A DNA stretch of 64,000 bases from Adiantum capillus-veneris. Taxonomy: Eukaryota; Streptophyta; Polypodiopsida; Polypodiales; Pteridaceae. This document shows, piece by piece, positions 9,301-20,515 of the stretch. The notes beneath the pieces were generated by a model. It did not search any database. It had not been told where the DNA came from and saw only the letters and a program-made list of their open reading frames with translations. The position numbers were made by a program, and so were the translations under genes. The stretch is from positions 101,992,087 to 102,056,086 of the forward strand of contig CM043966.1 in assembly GCA_014529385.2 (NCBI GenBank), given 5' to 3'. Each line of letters starts with the position of its first letter. Position 1 is the stretch's first letter.

Positions 9301-10610
9301 ATGGATGATGAGGAGTTTCTTTCTTCTTTGTCACCGCAGCAGAGACAGTGGTACATGGAGCATCATCGCTCTGGCGCATCATCGCGCGTTCCTACTCCAT
9401 CCGCATCTCCCTCTCTTTTGGAGCATTTGGCGCACTCCGAAGCTTCGGCGTCGACGAGATGAGCTTCACACTCGTCTAGACACCGGCGCTCTAGTGGTGG
9501 CGGTGGCGGTTGTTGTGGGGATTCCGCTGGCGATGCCTCCACACCGCCTCGTGTTCGACGAGGCTCTTTACCCTCCCCTTCTTTGCCCGCCCCCACACCA
9601 ACCACAGCATCGCCATCTACGCCAGGTTTTGCGCGACTGACTGTTCCTAGCAGCTACACACCTTTACCTACTCTGCCAGGAGCCACCCCACTCGACACTC
9701 CTCGCTTCAGGGCCCAAACGCCGGTGGAGACACCTGACGTCCGTACCCCCATCGACACGCCGCTAGAGACCCCTGCCGGGACACCCAGGTTCACGCGTCA
9801 CCGGCCAGAGGGCTTGCCTTACTCCGTCGACTTCAGCGGCGGCATCATCATGGATGATGACGGCAAGAAGGTGATCTCGCGCATGCGTGGTCTTTGCTCT
9901 CAGCTGTTTAGACACTACATACTAAACAAATGGAGTGAAGTACCAAGTGATTTAAAAAATAGAGTCATCAGCATACTTCATGATGAGTTTCCCGTTCCAA
10001 CACGGGATCAACGCTTCAATGAAGACCTGATGAAGATTCGAATGCGCGAATACTGCAAACACAAGCGTTCCGAAGTGCAAAAAGCAATCAAGCATGGGTG
10101 GAACAGGCCAGATTGGCTGGCCAAAGAAGATTGGAAGAATGGGAAGAAAGCAGCGCGCGAGAATCCTGACAAGTGGAAGCAACAAAAGGATGCAGCCAGA
10201 GCGCGAGTAGAGGCAGGGAGCTCGCACCACTTGGGGAGAGGTGGATGGGCATTATTTGAGGCTGATTTTGTAAGTGTTTTCGCATTGCTCTTTATGTTCG
10301 ATAGTTTAGGGTTTATGAGTTTTTTAATTCTAACATAATAAATTCTTTGTATGTTTTGACAGTGGTCGATGACAGGACGTGATCCCACACCGTACGAGCG
10401 CGAGTACGCAGGCAGGAAGGGCTTAAACTCCCTGATGGACATTCTCAGTTCTCGCGGCGGCATGGTTAGTATTAGGGTTTACTCTTTTCTATTTTTTGTA
10501 TTGTTTTATAAATGACGTTATATGTTTATACTTACTGAAAGCTGTCTTATTGTGTTTTTTTGCAGAATCCGACAGATACGCCGCTTGGACGCGATGAGAC
10601 GTCTGACTAG
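9301..10610 (+). pseudogene. tnp1: TNP1-like gene (plant Ptta/En/Spm transposase family)
   Basis: Three exons in one frame: 9301-10269, 10363-10464 and 10566-10610, with GT/AG introns at 10270-10362 and 10465-10565. The start MDDEEFLSSLSPQQRQWYME is followed by a Pro/Thr/Ser-rich linker, then VISRMRGLCSQLFRHYILNK, IRMREYCKHKRSEVQKAIKH and a Lys-rich tail, and it ends GLNSLMDILSSRGGM plus a short last exon. This layout fits the second gene of CACTA elements, whose product binds subterminal repeats and helps the transposase. The only lesion seen is an in-frame TGA at 9460-9462, so it is much better preserved than the TNP2 gene before it. Confidence 0.78.
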
Positions 10611-10715
10611 ACGACGTCAGTTTAGCCGTAGCTAGATAGCATTAGTTTAGGGTTTCTCATAGCTTATGTATCATGAGACAGATTTTACACGTCTTTTTGA
10701 ACCATGTATATTATT

Positions 10716-10927
10716 ACATTTGTCACCGCAGTTCATTTTGCCAATCAATTCTTTATGCCTATGATGTTGTACAATTGTCATTATTACATTTTCCAATCAA
10801 TTCATTTTGCCTATGATGTGTACATTTGTCACCGCAGTTCATTTTGCCAATCAATTCTTTATGCCTATGATGTTGTACAATTGTCATTATTACATTTTCC
10901 AATCAATTCATTTTGCCTATGATGTGT
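10716..10927. repeat. two tandem copies of a 106-bp unit
   Basis: TGTCACCGCAGTTCATTTTG starts at 10721 and again at 10827; the intervening sequence repeats almost exactly. Smaller internal repeats (CCAATCAATTC, GCCTATGATG) occur within each unit. It lies downstream of the TNP1-like gene. Confidence 0.9.
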
Positions 10928-11089
10928 ACAATTGTCAATTTTACGCTTGTCAATTTTGCAAACAATGCGTCTTGTGGGTGACTATTTTGGGTCTATTATC
11001 TATCCTTCCACTTTTTTTAAAAAGTGAATCAAGTACAATATGGTTGATGGGTGGCAGGGCATTCAATGTCCTGTCACCAAAAAACATTT

Positions 11090-11319
11090 CTCTCGGGCGT
11101 CGCTATTTATGGCTCTGTAGCGTCGCTATAGACTTCTGTTTAAACGTCACTATAACCGTCGCTATGAGAGTCGCTATATAGCGACGCGTATAGCGATGCA
11201 TATAGCGACGCTCTCGTAGCGACGCTATTAGCGACGGTTTTAGCGACACCGGGGGTTATAAAAACCCAGTGTATTTCCGTCGCTAACAGCGTCACAAGAG
11301 CACACAACCTCTTGTACTG
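11090..11319 (+). repeat. right subterminal repeats and terminal inverted repeat of the CACTA element
   Basis: About twelve copies or variants of GCGTCGCTA and its complement TAGCGACGC between 11097 and 11295, switching orientation near 11175, then the terminus CCTCTTGTACTG at 11308-11319. This mirrors the left end and is denser. Confidence 0.85.
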
Positions 11320-11322
11320 CTA
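11320..11322. repeat. target-site duplication (CTA), right copy
   Basis: Identical to 3208-3210 and directly outside the right terminus. The following CAG codon continues the RT frame. Confidence 0.85.
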
Positions 11323-12075
11323 CAGGAAGTGAATCGACTCTTGAAGGCTAGCTTCATCTATCCAGTATCCAACTCCGAATGGGTATCACCTATTGTAGTC
11401 ACTCCCAAGAAGAATGGTAAGTGGAGGGTCTGTGTGGATTACAAACCCCTCAACGCTGCGACAAAGAGGTATCACTTCCCTCTCCCTTTCCAAGATGAAA
11501 TTTTGAATGAAGTAGCAGGTCACAAATGCTACACGGTGTGTGATGGGTATTCAGGATATTTTCAAATTAGAATAGCAAAAGAAGACCAACCAAAAACCAC
11601 CTTCATCACACCTTGGGGATGTTTTGCATTCAAAGTAATGCCTTTTGGGCTCACCAATGCTCCTAGCACCTTCATGAGATTCACAATATTTGTATTTCAG
11701 CCATTCTTTGGAAAATCTATAAGAGTCTTTATGGATGATTTCTGTATTTATAGTTGTAGATCAATTCATTGCCAAAAGGTTGAAGAGGGGCTTAAGAGGC
11801 TCCATCAATTTGGGGGACAACTCAACCCAGAGAAGTGTCATATCGGTGAATCTCAGGTGGTTTTGCTAGGCCATGTGGTTTCTTCACAAGGAATTCAAGT
11901 GGATCCCTCTAAAGTAGAGGCCCTTTTGTCATTATCTCCACCAACAACAACAAAGGAGCTAATGACCTTCAACCACAAAGTGAGGTACATGTCTCGCTTC
12001 ATCCATCTCCTAGCAGAAGCCATCGCCCCTTTGCATAGGTTGGCAAGCCAATCTACATTTGAATGGAGGAGGTAA
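11323..12075 (+). pseudogene. pol: reverse transcriptase (main part) of the Tat element
   Basis: The frame continues from 3210 across the removed transposon. RT motifs in order: KKNGKWRVCVDYKPLNAATK (about 11407-11466), VCDGYSGYFQI (11537), TTFITPWGCFAFKVMPFGLT (11599-11658), and the catalytic VFMDDFCIYS (11725-11757) with both Asp intact. LNPEKC and LLGHVVS follow, then the connection region. An in-frame TAA at 12073-12075 separates this from the RNase H part, in the same frame. Confidence 0.92.
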
Positions 12076-13905
12076 CATGCAAAATGTTTTGAGGAAGTGA
12101 AGGGCATTCTTAGCTCTCTCCCAATCCTAATGCCACCAGATCCAAAGGAGACCTACTATGTCACTCCAAGTGTAGGTTTTGAAGCAACTGGTGTTGTTTT
12201 GATGCAAAAAGATCCTAAAACATCATACATGAGGCCGATCTATTTTGCAAGCAAGGTGATGACTCCAGCCGAGAAGGGATACACTGAAATGGAGAAAGTG
12301 GTCTTTGCAATCTTGTTTGCGGTAAGGAAGTTTCGATCGTATCTTCTCCCTGTGCCATTTGTTTTTCTCACCTTAGAGCACAATCTACCATATGTAGTAC
12401 AACACATGAGCCTCTCATCTAGAATAGCAAAGTGGGTGCTTGAACTCCAAGAATTTGAATACACTTTCCTTGTAGAAGATAGCACAAGAGCAGGACTTGC
12501 AGACATTCTCACCTACAAAGTGAGAGAAAGGGAAGGATCAGGACTACAAAGAGAGGAAAGCTCAAAACAGTTCAAAGTGAAGGAGATTGATAATGCCCAT
12601 ACTTTATGCTTTGACGGAGATTATCAATGTCAACAAGACAAAGCAGCAGGGGGGATCATCATTTTAAACCCACAAAAGGAGGTAATGGTTAGAAAAGGTA
12701 TCACTCTACCCAATGTTCACTCTAACAATGAGGCTGAGTATGCTGCTCTAACCCTTGGGTTAGAAGAATGCAAAGAATTAGGCATACAAAGACTTATTAT
12801 AAAAGGTGATTCTTTGCTAGTGGTCAGGCAAATCCAAGGGACTTGGAGGTGCAAGAATCGTACATTGTTTGAGTGGCTTAGTAGTGTAAGAGCTTTGATG
12901 AAGGGTTTTAAAGAAACACAGGTACAACACATTGTGAGAACTCATAACAAGGAAGCAGACTTACTCGCAAATGAAAAGCTTCAAATGGCAGTAGGATGTG
13001 TGAAACTATATGAACCCAAATATCAAGGTCAAGAGGAGCTAAAAGACATTATCTTCTTTCTACAAGCAGGTGAGTGTCCCAAACACTTAGACAAGGTGCA
13101 AAGACATAGACTAGTTAAGAAGGCCACACCTTACCAGTTGATCGGGGATGATTTATATCACAAAGGGAAAGATTTGGTCTTGAGGAGAGTACCAGGTGTG
13201 CAAGAGATAGAGAAAATTCTTCTTTCATGTCATGATGATGTCTGTGGTGGTCACTTTTCTCAAGATATTACAAGTAGGAAGATTTTACAAGCAGGGTTTA
13301 TTTGGCCGAGCTTACATCGTAATGTCCAATATTGGTGTAAGGCATGTAAGCCATGCCAAATTGCTGGGGATAGAAGACTAACATATGAGCCTCGAGTCCC
13401 AATAATATCTTATGGCCCTTTTGAAAAGTGGGGTGTGGATGCAATAGGTCCCCTACCTCGTACTTCTACAGGGAAGGTTTTCATCATCATGGGTGTTGAC
13501 TACATGACACGATGGGCGGAAGCAACAAGCACAACCCGAATCACAACTGAAGAGGTATCAAAGTTTATTTTTTATCATATTTGTAGTAGGTTTGGAACAC
13601 CCCTAGAAATCGTATCAGATCGAGGCCCGGGTTTTAGGGATGACCTTCTGAATGATCTCTTGAGGAGGTTAAAAGTGAAACACTTACATTCCACACCCTA
13701 CTATCCTCAATGCAATGGATTGGTGGAAAAATTGAATGAAATGATATGTAAGATCATTTCTAAGCAGGTTGTGGACCGGCCTAATGATTGGGATCGCCAT
13801 TTGACGGCTGCTCTTTGGGCGTATAGGACATCTTTCAAGGTATCTACCCAATTCACCCCTTTTCATCTAGTTTATGGACAGAGGCACTTCTCCCCATTGA
13901 GGTAG
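12076..13905 (+). pseudogene. pol: RNase H, second RNase H-like domain and integrase of the Tat element
   Basis: Same frame as the RT after one TAA. The first RNase H covers about 12130-12520 (YYVTPSVGFEATGVVLMQK, RPIYFASKVMTPAEKGYTEM, VEDSTRAGLADILTY). The second spans about 12590-12990 (CFDGDYQCQQDKAAGGIIIL, NNEAEYAALTLGLEECKELG, GDSLLVVRQIQG, HNKEADLLA), the domain that marks the Tat lineage. Integrase begins with an HHCC finger near 13230-13370 (H...H, then CKACKPC). Its catalytic triad is D in GVDAIGPLP (13432), D in SDRGPGF (13617) and E in GLVEKLNE (about 13725), with 35 residues between the last two. All catalytic residues are present. A one-base slip near 13880 ends the frame. Confidence 0.92.
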
Positions 13906-13916
13906 AGCTCTCAAGC

Positions 13917-14456
13917 TTGCGCGTTCTTGCAAGAGTGGCAAAAAAACCAAAAGAGGTTCTACATGAAAGGATCTTAGATCTCCAACGACTTGAGCTAGAT
14001 AGAGAAGAGTCCATTGATCACTACATCACCAAAGCGACAAGCCAAAGGGATAAAATCAACAAGAAGCTCAAGGGGAAAGGATTGAAGGAGGGTATGTTGG
14101 TTCTTCGCTATGATAACCGACTTGATACTCGACTTGACAAAAAGTTTTTGCAAAGATGGGAGGGACCTTTCATGATAAAAACAAAGTTTGGGAATGGTAG
14201 TTACAGATTAGCAGATTTATCAAGAAAACTCCATAAGACCAGAGTCAATGGATGGAGATTAAAGCCCTACTTTCAACATATCAATCCGTTGATAGGCGGT
14301 CATCTGCCTACATCGTCTAAGCTCCAAATTGGCATGGCTCCCTTCGGCTTGGCAAATGCTCCACCTATTTTAAAAGCTTTGATGTGCAAAGAAGAACCAG
14401 CCTTGGAATCTGAACATACCCAAGGCAACCCTCCCATCTCCGATTTATGGGATTGA
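13917..14456 (+). pseudogene. pol: C-terminal part of integrase, Tat element
   Basis: Continues the integrase in a shifted frame: the expected EALLPIEVEL reads across the slip near 13880. It contains HERILDLQRLELDREESIDH, GLKEGMLVLRYDNRLD, QRWEGPFMI and YRLADLSRKLHKTRVNGWRL, matching the C-terminus of the second Tat element (LVLRYNSKLDN, KWEGPFKV, NGTYQLANLDG, SRVNGLRLK). This is the DNA-binding SH3-like end of integrase. No clear chromodomain follows. Confidence 0.85.
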
Positions 14457-14490
14457 GGTAATGAAAAGCAGGTCTAATGGAGTAAAAGAG

Positions 14491-16710
14491 TGCATGACAC
14501 TCCTCCTATCAAAAAAAAAAGAAAAAAAAAGAAAAGGAAAAATAACAAAAAAAAGAGAAAAAAAAGAAAGAAAAAAAAAGCAACACGGTCCTCCTAAAGA
14601 TATGAATATCTTTAGGCTTGGTGGAGGGCTAATATGAGTGGCATAAAATGGTAACCATCTTTTTGCAACATTTCTCAGCCTACTCAACGTCCTCTTCCTC
14701 ATATGTGTATATATTTTTCTATGCTATTAAGTTATCTAGAGTAAATTCCCCCTCTTCGTTTAACCTTTGTGGCGACACATACATTGTACTCTTCCCAAAA
14801 ATGTCACCTTAGTCATATATTTATATTACCACCCTTTTCTTTTTGCTTTGTAAATAAAAGTAAGCATACAATAACCAACTATCTACCCCAAACTTTCTTA
14901 CCTCTTGTGAATTAGTAGTAGAAAAATAATATATCCATCTTCCATCCCATATAGATAAATTACCATGGAAATCAGCTCTCCACTTGTCTTTACCAAAGAT
15001 TATGGTCCCTCTCTACAAGTCTTCTATGCCCCCTACATAGGTGGCCCAATATCTCTTAAGAATATACATATAGTTTCTCTCCTTTCAAAAAGACTCCAAT
15101 TGTATATTCTTTTCAAAAGAAAATAATATTGGGCCCTCCTCTATTTGTTTAAGCATCATAGCCTTTTGAAAAAGCATGATTCCCCTTGGATGCATACAAG
15201 CAAAGGGCCCATACAAGAAGACTTGGAAGCAAAAGGTTCCCTAGCCTAGTGTGGACCTTCCAAACCGAATTACTTCGTGCATGGGTGTGAAGAATAGTCC
15301 ACATTCATATCAAACATGTTGAGAAGGTCAATTTTGCCTTTTGAAGCATGTCATTCTGAGCTACAGGTAAAAAGTTATGGTCAAAGTAGTGTAAATCTGT
15401 CAGATTCGCAGCAAAAGGGAACTGTAAATCAAGTAAATCAAGAGGGTGAGATCTTATTTTTCCCCTACTCATCTTCTAGAAGAGCAATGAGTGTTCAAGG
15501 TCACTTGCATGTGATGGGACCAACCTAAAGATGCTTTCTAAATGCCAAGACAGACAAGTTGAGATACCCCGCAGGAGCCACCCGTAGGGCCTCATGGTGG
15601 GACCCACCTACATTATGCATCCCTATGGAGCCTTCACGGTCTAAAATGATATTTTTGGTGAATAAATAGTCCCTTTTATGTCCAATATTCAATGAGTGGT
15701 CAAAGGACACTTAATTAGGTCTAATCACTTACTCTAATTAAGTGTAGCATAATCCCACTCCTACACAACTATAAATAGCCCCCCTTGGAGAGACTTAAGG
15801 ACACACACCTATATTCTACACTTCATGTTGTTTCTTGATCAATAGTAGAGAAAACCCCAACTCTCCCTCTTTCACATTCTCCCTCCTAACCCTCCTCTTT
15901 GGAGGAAGTGCAACTCTATTCTCCACTCTTTCCATTCTACAATCTCTTACTCCATCAACCCAATAAATCATTTGTAGCACCTCAATAACTTGTAAATACA
16001 TCATGATCTCTCTCATGGTTATGTTAATGATCATGAAATCATCTTCAAAAACTTTAAAGTGTCGCAATTCGTGATGGTTAGCCAGCGTCTGTCCTCCCCT
16101 TAAAAGGTGTGCGAGAAATCAAGTAAGTGTTCTATTCTCAATTTACCATTGGTTTGTTTCTCCACACTTATTCAATTGGTCTAAAGAAATTTCTCACTCC
16201 AACTCTCTTTTGCTTCATTACATATGCATGTGGCTACCTCTCATGGTAATTTTATTTGTGTCACGGCATTGCATAGATGGAGATGAGCTCTCTATGCAAA
16301 GTGTGTTAGTTTGATGTAAGTGATTCTCTTGTGTGTTTGAGAGGCAAGTCTTGTGCGCATGATTTTTTTTTATGAGTGCTTGAGAGAGGAAGAGTTTGGA
16401 TGTATTATGGGTATTCTTATGGGGAGAAGGTGAATGCTATTCCACAAATTGCATATTTCATTTTGATGCACGGCATTGGGTTGCATAATCGTTGATGGTG
16501 TTCAAGTGTCCAAAGTGTATATAGAGTTAGGGGGTTTTCAAAGTGTGTTGCTTAAGTGGGTGAGTGCAAGTGTTATTTTGATTGGTTTCCTTCTCCACTC
16601 CCAAAAGAAGGTGGTGCCCCAAGTAGTGTGCGTACCTCTTTACGAACATTTTGTGAGGGTAGGCCCATTGGTTTGGGTTTAGAGGCCCCATTTCAAAAAG
16701 CTCGCCCTCA
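14491..16710 (+). repeat. 3' LTR of the Tat element
   Basis: The right end is firm: 16334-16710 repeats 1-377. The left end is uncertain because the matching part of the 5' LTR is outside the window. A purine run GGAGTAAAAGAG ends at 14490 and is followed by TGCATGACAC, which would give a 2.2-kb LTR; another candidate start is TGAGTGGC near 14635, after GGTGGAGGGC. An A-rich tract (14510-14580) lies inside or beside the LTR. Confidence 0.75.
15770..15777 (+). promoter_or_regulatory. TATA box in the LTR
   Basis: TATAAATA in a C-rich context, followed by ACACACACC and a CT-rich stretch where transcription could start, about 930 bases before the LTR end. It is the best candidate for the element's Pol II promoter. 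Confidence 0.55.
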
Positions 16711-18600
16711 ATATGACCACCCCTCAACACTATACAACACAAGGTATTAATGGAACCCCAACACTGGGATCAAGGGAGGGGAAATGAGGTGCCCTTTTTG
16801 GGCGGATCTATGTCGTGCATGTTGACAAAAGAAGTAAACTTGAACTTGAGTGTTAAATCTGGGGTAGATGTAGATCCATTGGGCCTATGAGGAGGGCCAC
16901 ATTGGAAAAATCATGCACTTAGATGGAGTCTGGTGGCAGGGAGATTTGAATTTCCCTACATGTGGTTTGGGTGAATTTGGATTTGGGAGCGGAGGCCATA
17001 CTAGCAAGAGGTGGGGTTTTTCTATGGATTGGGTAAGGTAGGGGAAATGGTGTACAAAATGAGCCAACATAGGATATCCATGGAGCAAGGGCCAAGCTTG
17101 CAAGGCTTCCCATCAATGGAGCAAGGGAACAAGGTATAACTTGTGCTACTTCCTCCCTCTATTTTTTCTTTGGGTGTGACGCTATTAGGAAGGGCCTGAC
17201 AGCAAAGGTTGGTGGTACAAAAAATGGCCAATTTTTTTCTACCTATTTGGTACTTTGGAGGGAAAGTTTGGAGGCAAATGGTTTTTGTATGTCTATTTTT
17301 TATAGATATAATGGTTTCTATAAGAATCCTTTGTACAATTTGTAATGGGCTACCCCGTGTGAGAGTAGTGGTGTCATGAGTGGATTTAGTGGTTCAAAAG
17401 TTTTAGCCTTGCATTTGAGCTCCAGCTGCATAGCGTGCTCTCTCATTTTTCGCCTTGCGCAATCCTGAGCTCTCTCTCCTCAGCATCACATGTGGTTGGG
17501 ATAGCTCTACTCTCTCGCGTCACTCTTGGGGGGGGGGTCACTATGTATAAATTGTGTATATCACATGCATTCAAGGATCATTTATAAAACTCCTTATCTG
17601 TGGATTTTTGTCAAATCAAATACACGATTTTCCTATTTAGTCTGTAAATTATTTTCCCAATTCCATTTTATAGTACTCTTTGTATTTGAAAATGTGAGAA
17701 AAAATAAAATTTAATAATCCCTTTTGTTGTACTTACGTTATAGTCACATAAGTATTAAATGACCCCTCTGAGACATTAGTTCTCCAACCATGAGGACCCC
17801 AAAGGCCAAGGGAGTTGCTACCAGCAGACCGTCACCTTCAACATGCAAACTGAAATTGAAGGCCAAGGAGAGAATGTTCTCCCCTGGCAGAAGCAACAAG
17901 AAAGGTGTTTCCACTCCATCCCCCCAAGAAATAGAGCCGGATCACAAAACCATTTTCAACACAAGGGTTAGTGTAAAACAATGCAAGGTTGTTGATATCA
18001 ACTCGAAATGGACCTTACTCCTCTTTGATGAAGATGAGTAACACCATATTAGAGAATAAGGGACTTTCCCTTGAGTTTGGGACTCGTGGTCATTAACTTA
18101 GAGTCATCATATCTTGAACACTCTTACTCCAATTTGGTCACTTTGGTGGCACAATAAATTCATCTTTCAAAGTACTTTTCAATGATAAGTCACTTCATAC
18201 GGTTTTTAAAAACTTAGAGACAGTTAGCCAGTTCTCACTTCTTTATTTGTATAAGAATGGGATGTGAAAAACCCCATGTTTTTTTATATGGTCTTGAGTA
18301 AAAATATGCCAACAAATCAAGATGTGGTACACTATTCATTGGCATCAGGCTTGTGTTAATTAAATGGTGCATATTCCCTCCCTATGCTTGATATGGTAAT
18401 CAAGATGTGGTACACTATTCATTGGCATCAGGCTTGTGTTAATTAAATGGTGCCTGTTCCCTCCCTATGCTTGATATGACATTTGAAGTAAGATGTACAA
18501 TACCAAATTTGGTACTTTGGAGTACCAATTTGGTATTGTAGGACATCAAACCACATTTCATCTATATCTCAGTGATTTTCTCTAATATTTTTCACATTTC
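16711..18600. other. flanking sequence without a recognised gene
   Basis: No recognisable coding region. A short open frame at 17790-18041 gives a Lys/Ser/Pro-rich 83-residue peptide ending LLLFDEDE; I do not recognise it and give it little weight. The 5-bp sequence after the LTR cannot be tested as a target duplication because the left flank is outside the window. Confidence 0.4.
18316..18481. repeat. tandem duplication, 83-bp unit
   Basis: ATCAAGATGTGGTACACTAT starts at 18316 and at 18399; the two units differ at only a few bases. Confidence 0.92.
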
Positions 18601-18659
18601 ATGTAAGAATAAAAAGGAAGAGTAACCTCAAAAAACCAAGTTTTGCTACATAGCACAAG

Positions 18660-19141
18660 ACCTGTATGAGGAGTACAGCCTCAGTTTAGAAGGCAAACTC
18701 CCTAAGGACCTGACCAATGAAAACTTGCCACATGAGGAGTGGTTAAATTTTTTCAAGTACAAGTACCAAAAGAACACCAAGATCTATTTAAAAAATTTGT
18801 AGCCACATATGGTGGAAGAGTGTGGATTTCTATTCTCCGAAGTTTATCAGGGACCCCCATCATGTGGTGAATTGACCAACAAATTTGCTAGGTGCTACGC
18901 TTTCAAGAAACGCCATGCAACAAAGAAAGTCCCAGTAGGTCATGGAGTAGCATGGGCCCCGTTTGGGGAAGGAGTGTTGTTGATGATAACATCTAGGAAT
19001 GGAGGGTTTGGTCATAAAATTGAGGCATGGAGGAGGCAAAATGGTTCCTCCCCTAGAAGTGTCCTACATTCATATAAGAAGGCTCAAATGACTCAAAGTG
19101 GCAGCAACATTTGGATTCTGTACATAACTAGAGAAAATTAG
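18660..19141 (+). pseudogene. unrecognised coding remnant
   Basis: One frame reads from about 18660 (LYEEYSLSLEGKLPKDLTNE, then EEWLNFFKYKYQKNT) through a single TAG near 18800 to 19141, about 160 codons in all. The second half has GPPSCGELTNKFARCYAFKK and VAWAPFGEGVLLMITSRNGG. The composition looks protein-like rather than random, with balanced charged and aromatic residues. A further open frame with LEALWQRLLN follows at 19152-19358. I do not recognise the family. It could be a decayed host gene or part of an unknown element. Confidence 0.35.
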
Positions 19142-19382
19142 CAAAAGTGCAATGGCTGACTACCTACCTAATTTAGAGGCATTGTGGCAAAGATTGCTAA
19201 ACCCGATGTCACATCCAGGATCGTCAAACCTAAGAGAATTGAACGCCTCTATTCAAGAAAACAAGGACCAACTACTGGTATATGAATGTAAAGAGGGTGT
19301 GGCGAAAAGTTTGTTGGAGGACATAAATACCCTGAAAGCGCGCATTATTCTGCTATGATAGTAAATCCTTGTCCTTGACAAA

Positions 19383-19387
19383 GAGAC
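19383..19387. repeat. 5-bp flank GAGAC, outside the inverted LTR
   Basis: Directly outside the LTR at 19388. It is the complement of GTCTC at 25710-25714, directly outside the partner LTR. The pair fits a target-site duplication separated by an inversion. Confidence 0.6.
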
Positions 19388-19882
19388 TGCTACGAACGGA
19401 AGTCGTGGCTCCCTGCAAAATATATAGAATAACATGCTACAGACCATAAATCAATAGATCTCCATACATGCGCCATCGTGTACGCGTAAACACCATAGCA
19501 AATCTCACATGAGTCGAGAGGCAGAGAGGGAGACAGAGTAAGCGAGCACGTGCAGGCGCACCTCCTAGAGTGGAGTGCTACGCCGGCACGGCGAGAGAGA
19601 AAAGAAAAGAAGAGAGGAGAGAAGAATACACAGACACTGGGTGCAATCTCCCCCCGTGCAAGAGTGACCATTTCCCTCTTGCACGTATTTGTTATATAGA
19701 TTTCTTGAATGGTCAAATTGGTTACAAACTGGCCGGCCGGTCATAATTGGCCAAAGCTCATAAAAGAGCACTTGAATAATAAAATGTACATGATATACAA
19801 ATACATTTGCATAGGCCAAGCTGGGTCTAGTCTTTTCCACCTGTCAGCTGTAATAAAATCATAAAATATCATTTCTATAACA
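19388..19882 (-). repeat. 495-bp LTR, read on the minus strand (3' LTR of an inverted element)
   Basis: Reverse complement of 25715-26209 with roughly a dozen mismatches and no length change. Read on the minus strand it begins TGTTATAG and ends TAGCA. Outside its end there is no primer site but GTCTC and unrelated sequence, so it behaves as a 3' LTR with the element interior to its right (19883 onward). Confidence 0.88.
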
Positions 19883-20317
19883 TACCTCTACGTTGGAAAG
19901 CAACTGTCCTCAGTTGCGAGTATAAAAATCTGCAAACAATACTTGTCAAAAACAGTGATTAGTATGTTGTGTCAAGAACATCACATAATAAAAGAAAATT
20001 TTATGATACTAAACAACATTAGCTTATGCCTGTCATCATCCACATACTACCTATTCTAGTGTCACATACCACTAGAATAAGCAGTATATGTCATACCCTG
20101 ATGAATCAGGATATCATTCGTCACAATCATCATTAATCTCATAATGTCAAGTTTCATCACCTAAACACTTCCATAATAATCACCAGATACCAAATCCCAA
20201 TCCAATTCCAATTCCACAATATAAGTCCAAATCCAAATCACTTTCATGATGTACCCGGGTAACAAAATCATATCAGTTACAATGGTGGCCAGCCACTGCA
20301 GCATGATTTTGTGATCG

Positions 20318-20515
20318 GTGTTCCCTAAATCGGCGAATCTACACCAATAAGGTATGCTGCCTAAATCGGCGAATCTGCACTAATGCTGCCTAAATCGTCG
20401 AATCTGTATTTGGTATAAGTTTAAAAATCATGAATCTTCAATTTATCAATGTGCTGCCTAAATCGGCGGATCTGCACCAAGATGAGTATCTACACAGTGC
20501 CTAAGTCAGCGAATC
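20318..20515. repeat. dispersed short repeat, about 24-bp motif, five copies
   Basis: Variants of TGCCTAAATCGGCGAATCTG occur at about 20323, 20362, 20387, 20454 and 20498, with unequal spacing. Non-coding. Confidence 0.75.

Larger units (their letters stand above)
3211..11319 (+). mobile_element. CACTA (En/Spm-type) DNA transposon inserted in pol
   Basis: 8,109 bp. It begins CACTACAAGAGG and ends CCTCTTGTACTG; the ends are inverted repeats matching 11 of 12, flanked by identical 3-bp CTA. Subterminal arrays of the motif TAGCGACGC lie inside both ends in both orientations, as expected for binding sites of the TNPA-type protein. Inside, on the + strand, are a TNP2-like transposase gene and a TNP1-like gene, both broken, and a captured host-gene fragment. 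Removing the element plus one CTA restores the reading frame of the host RT exactly, so the boundaries are firm. The outermost right bases read CAGTA rather than CACTA on the complementary strand, so this end has a point change. Confidence 0.93.
1..16710 (+). mobile_element. Tat-type Ty3/gypsy LTR retrotransposon, interrupted by a CACTA transposon
   Basis: The first 377 bases recur at 16334-16710 with about six mismatches, so they are the two LTRs of one element; the front of the 5' LTR lies outside the window. Between them, in order and all on the + strand, are a candidate primer site, two small leader ORFs, gag with a CCHC knuckle, protease, RT, RNase H, a second RNase H-like domain and integrase. 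RNase H followed by a second RNase H before integrase is known as the hallmark of the plant Tat lineage. The coding region has two in-frame stops and two frameshifts, so this copy is not autonomous. Without the 8.1-kb CACTA insertion the element would be about 8.6 kb plus the missing part of the LTR. Confidence 0.9.

Noticed and set aside
10704-11181. Overlapping plus-strand frames rich in His, Phe and Tyr
   Set aside because: They come from the 106-bp tandem repeat and the subterminal repeats of the CACTA element.
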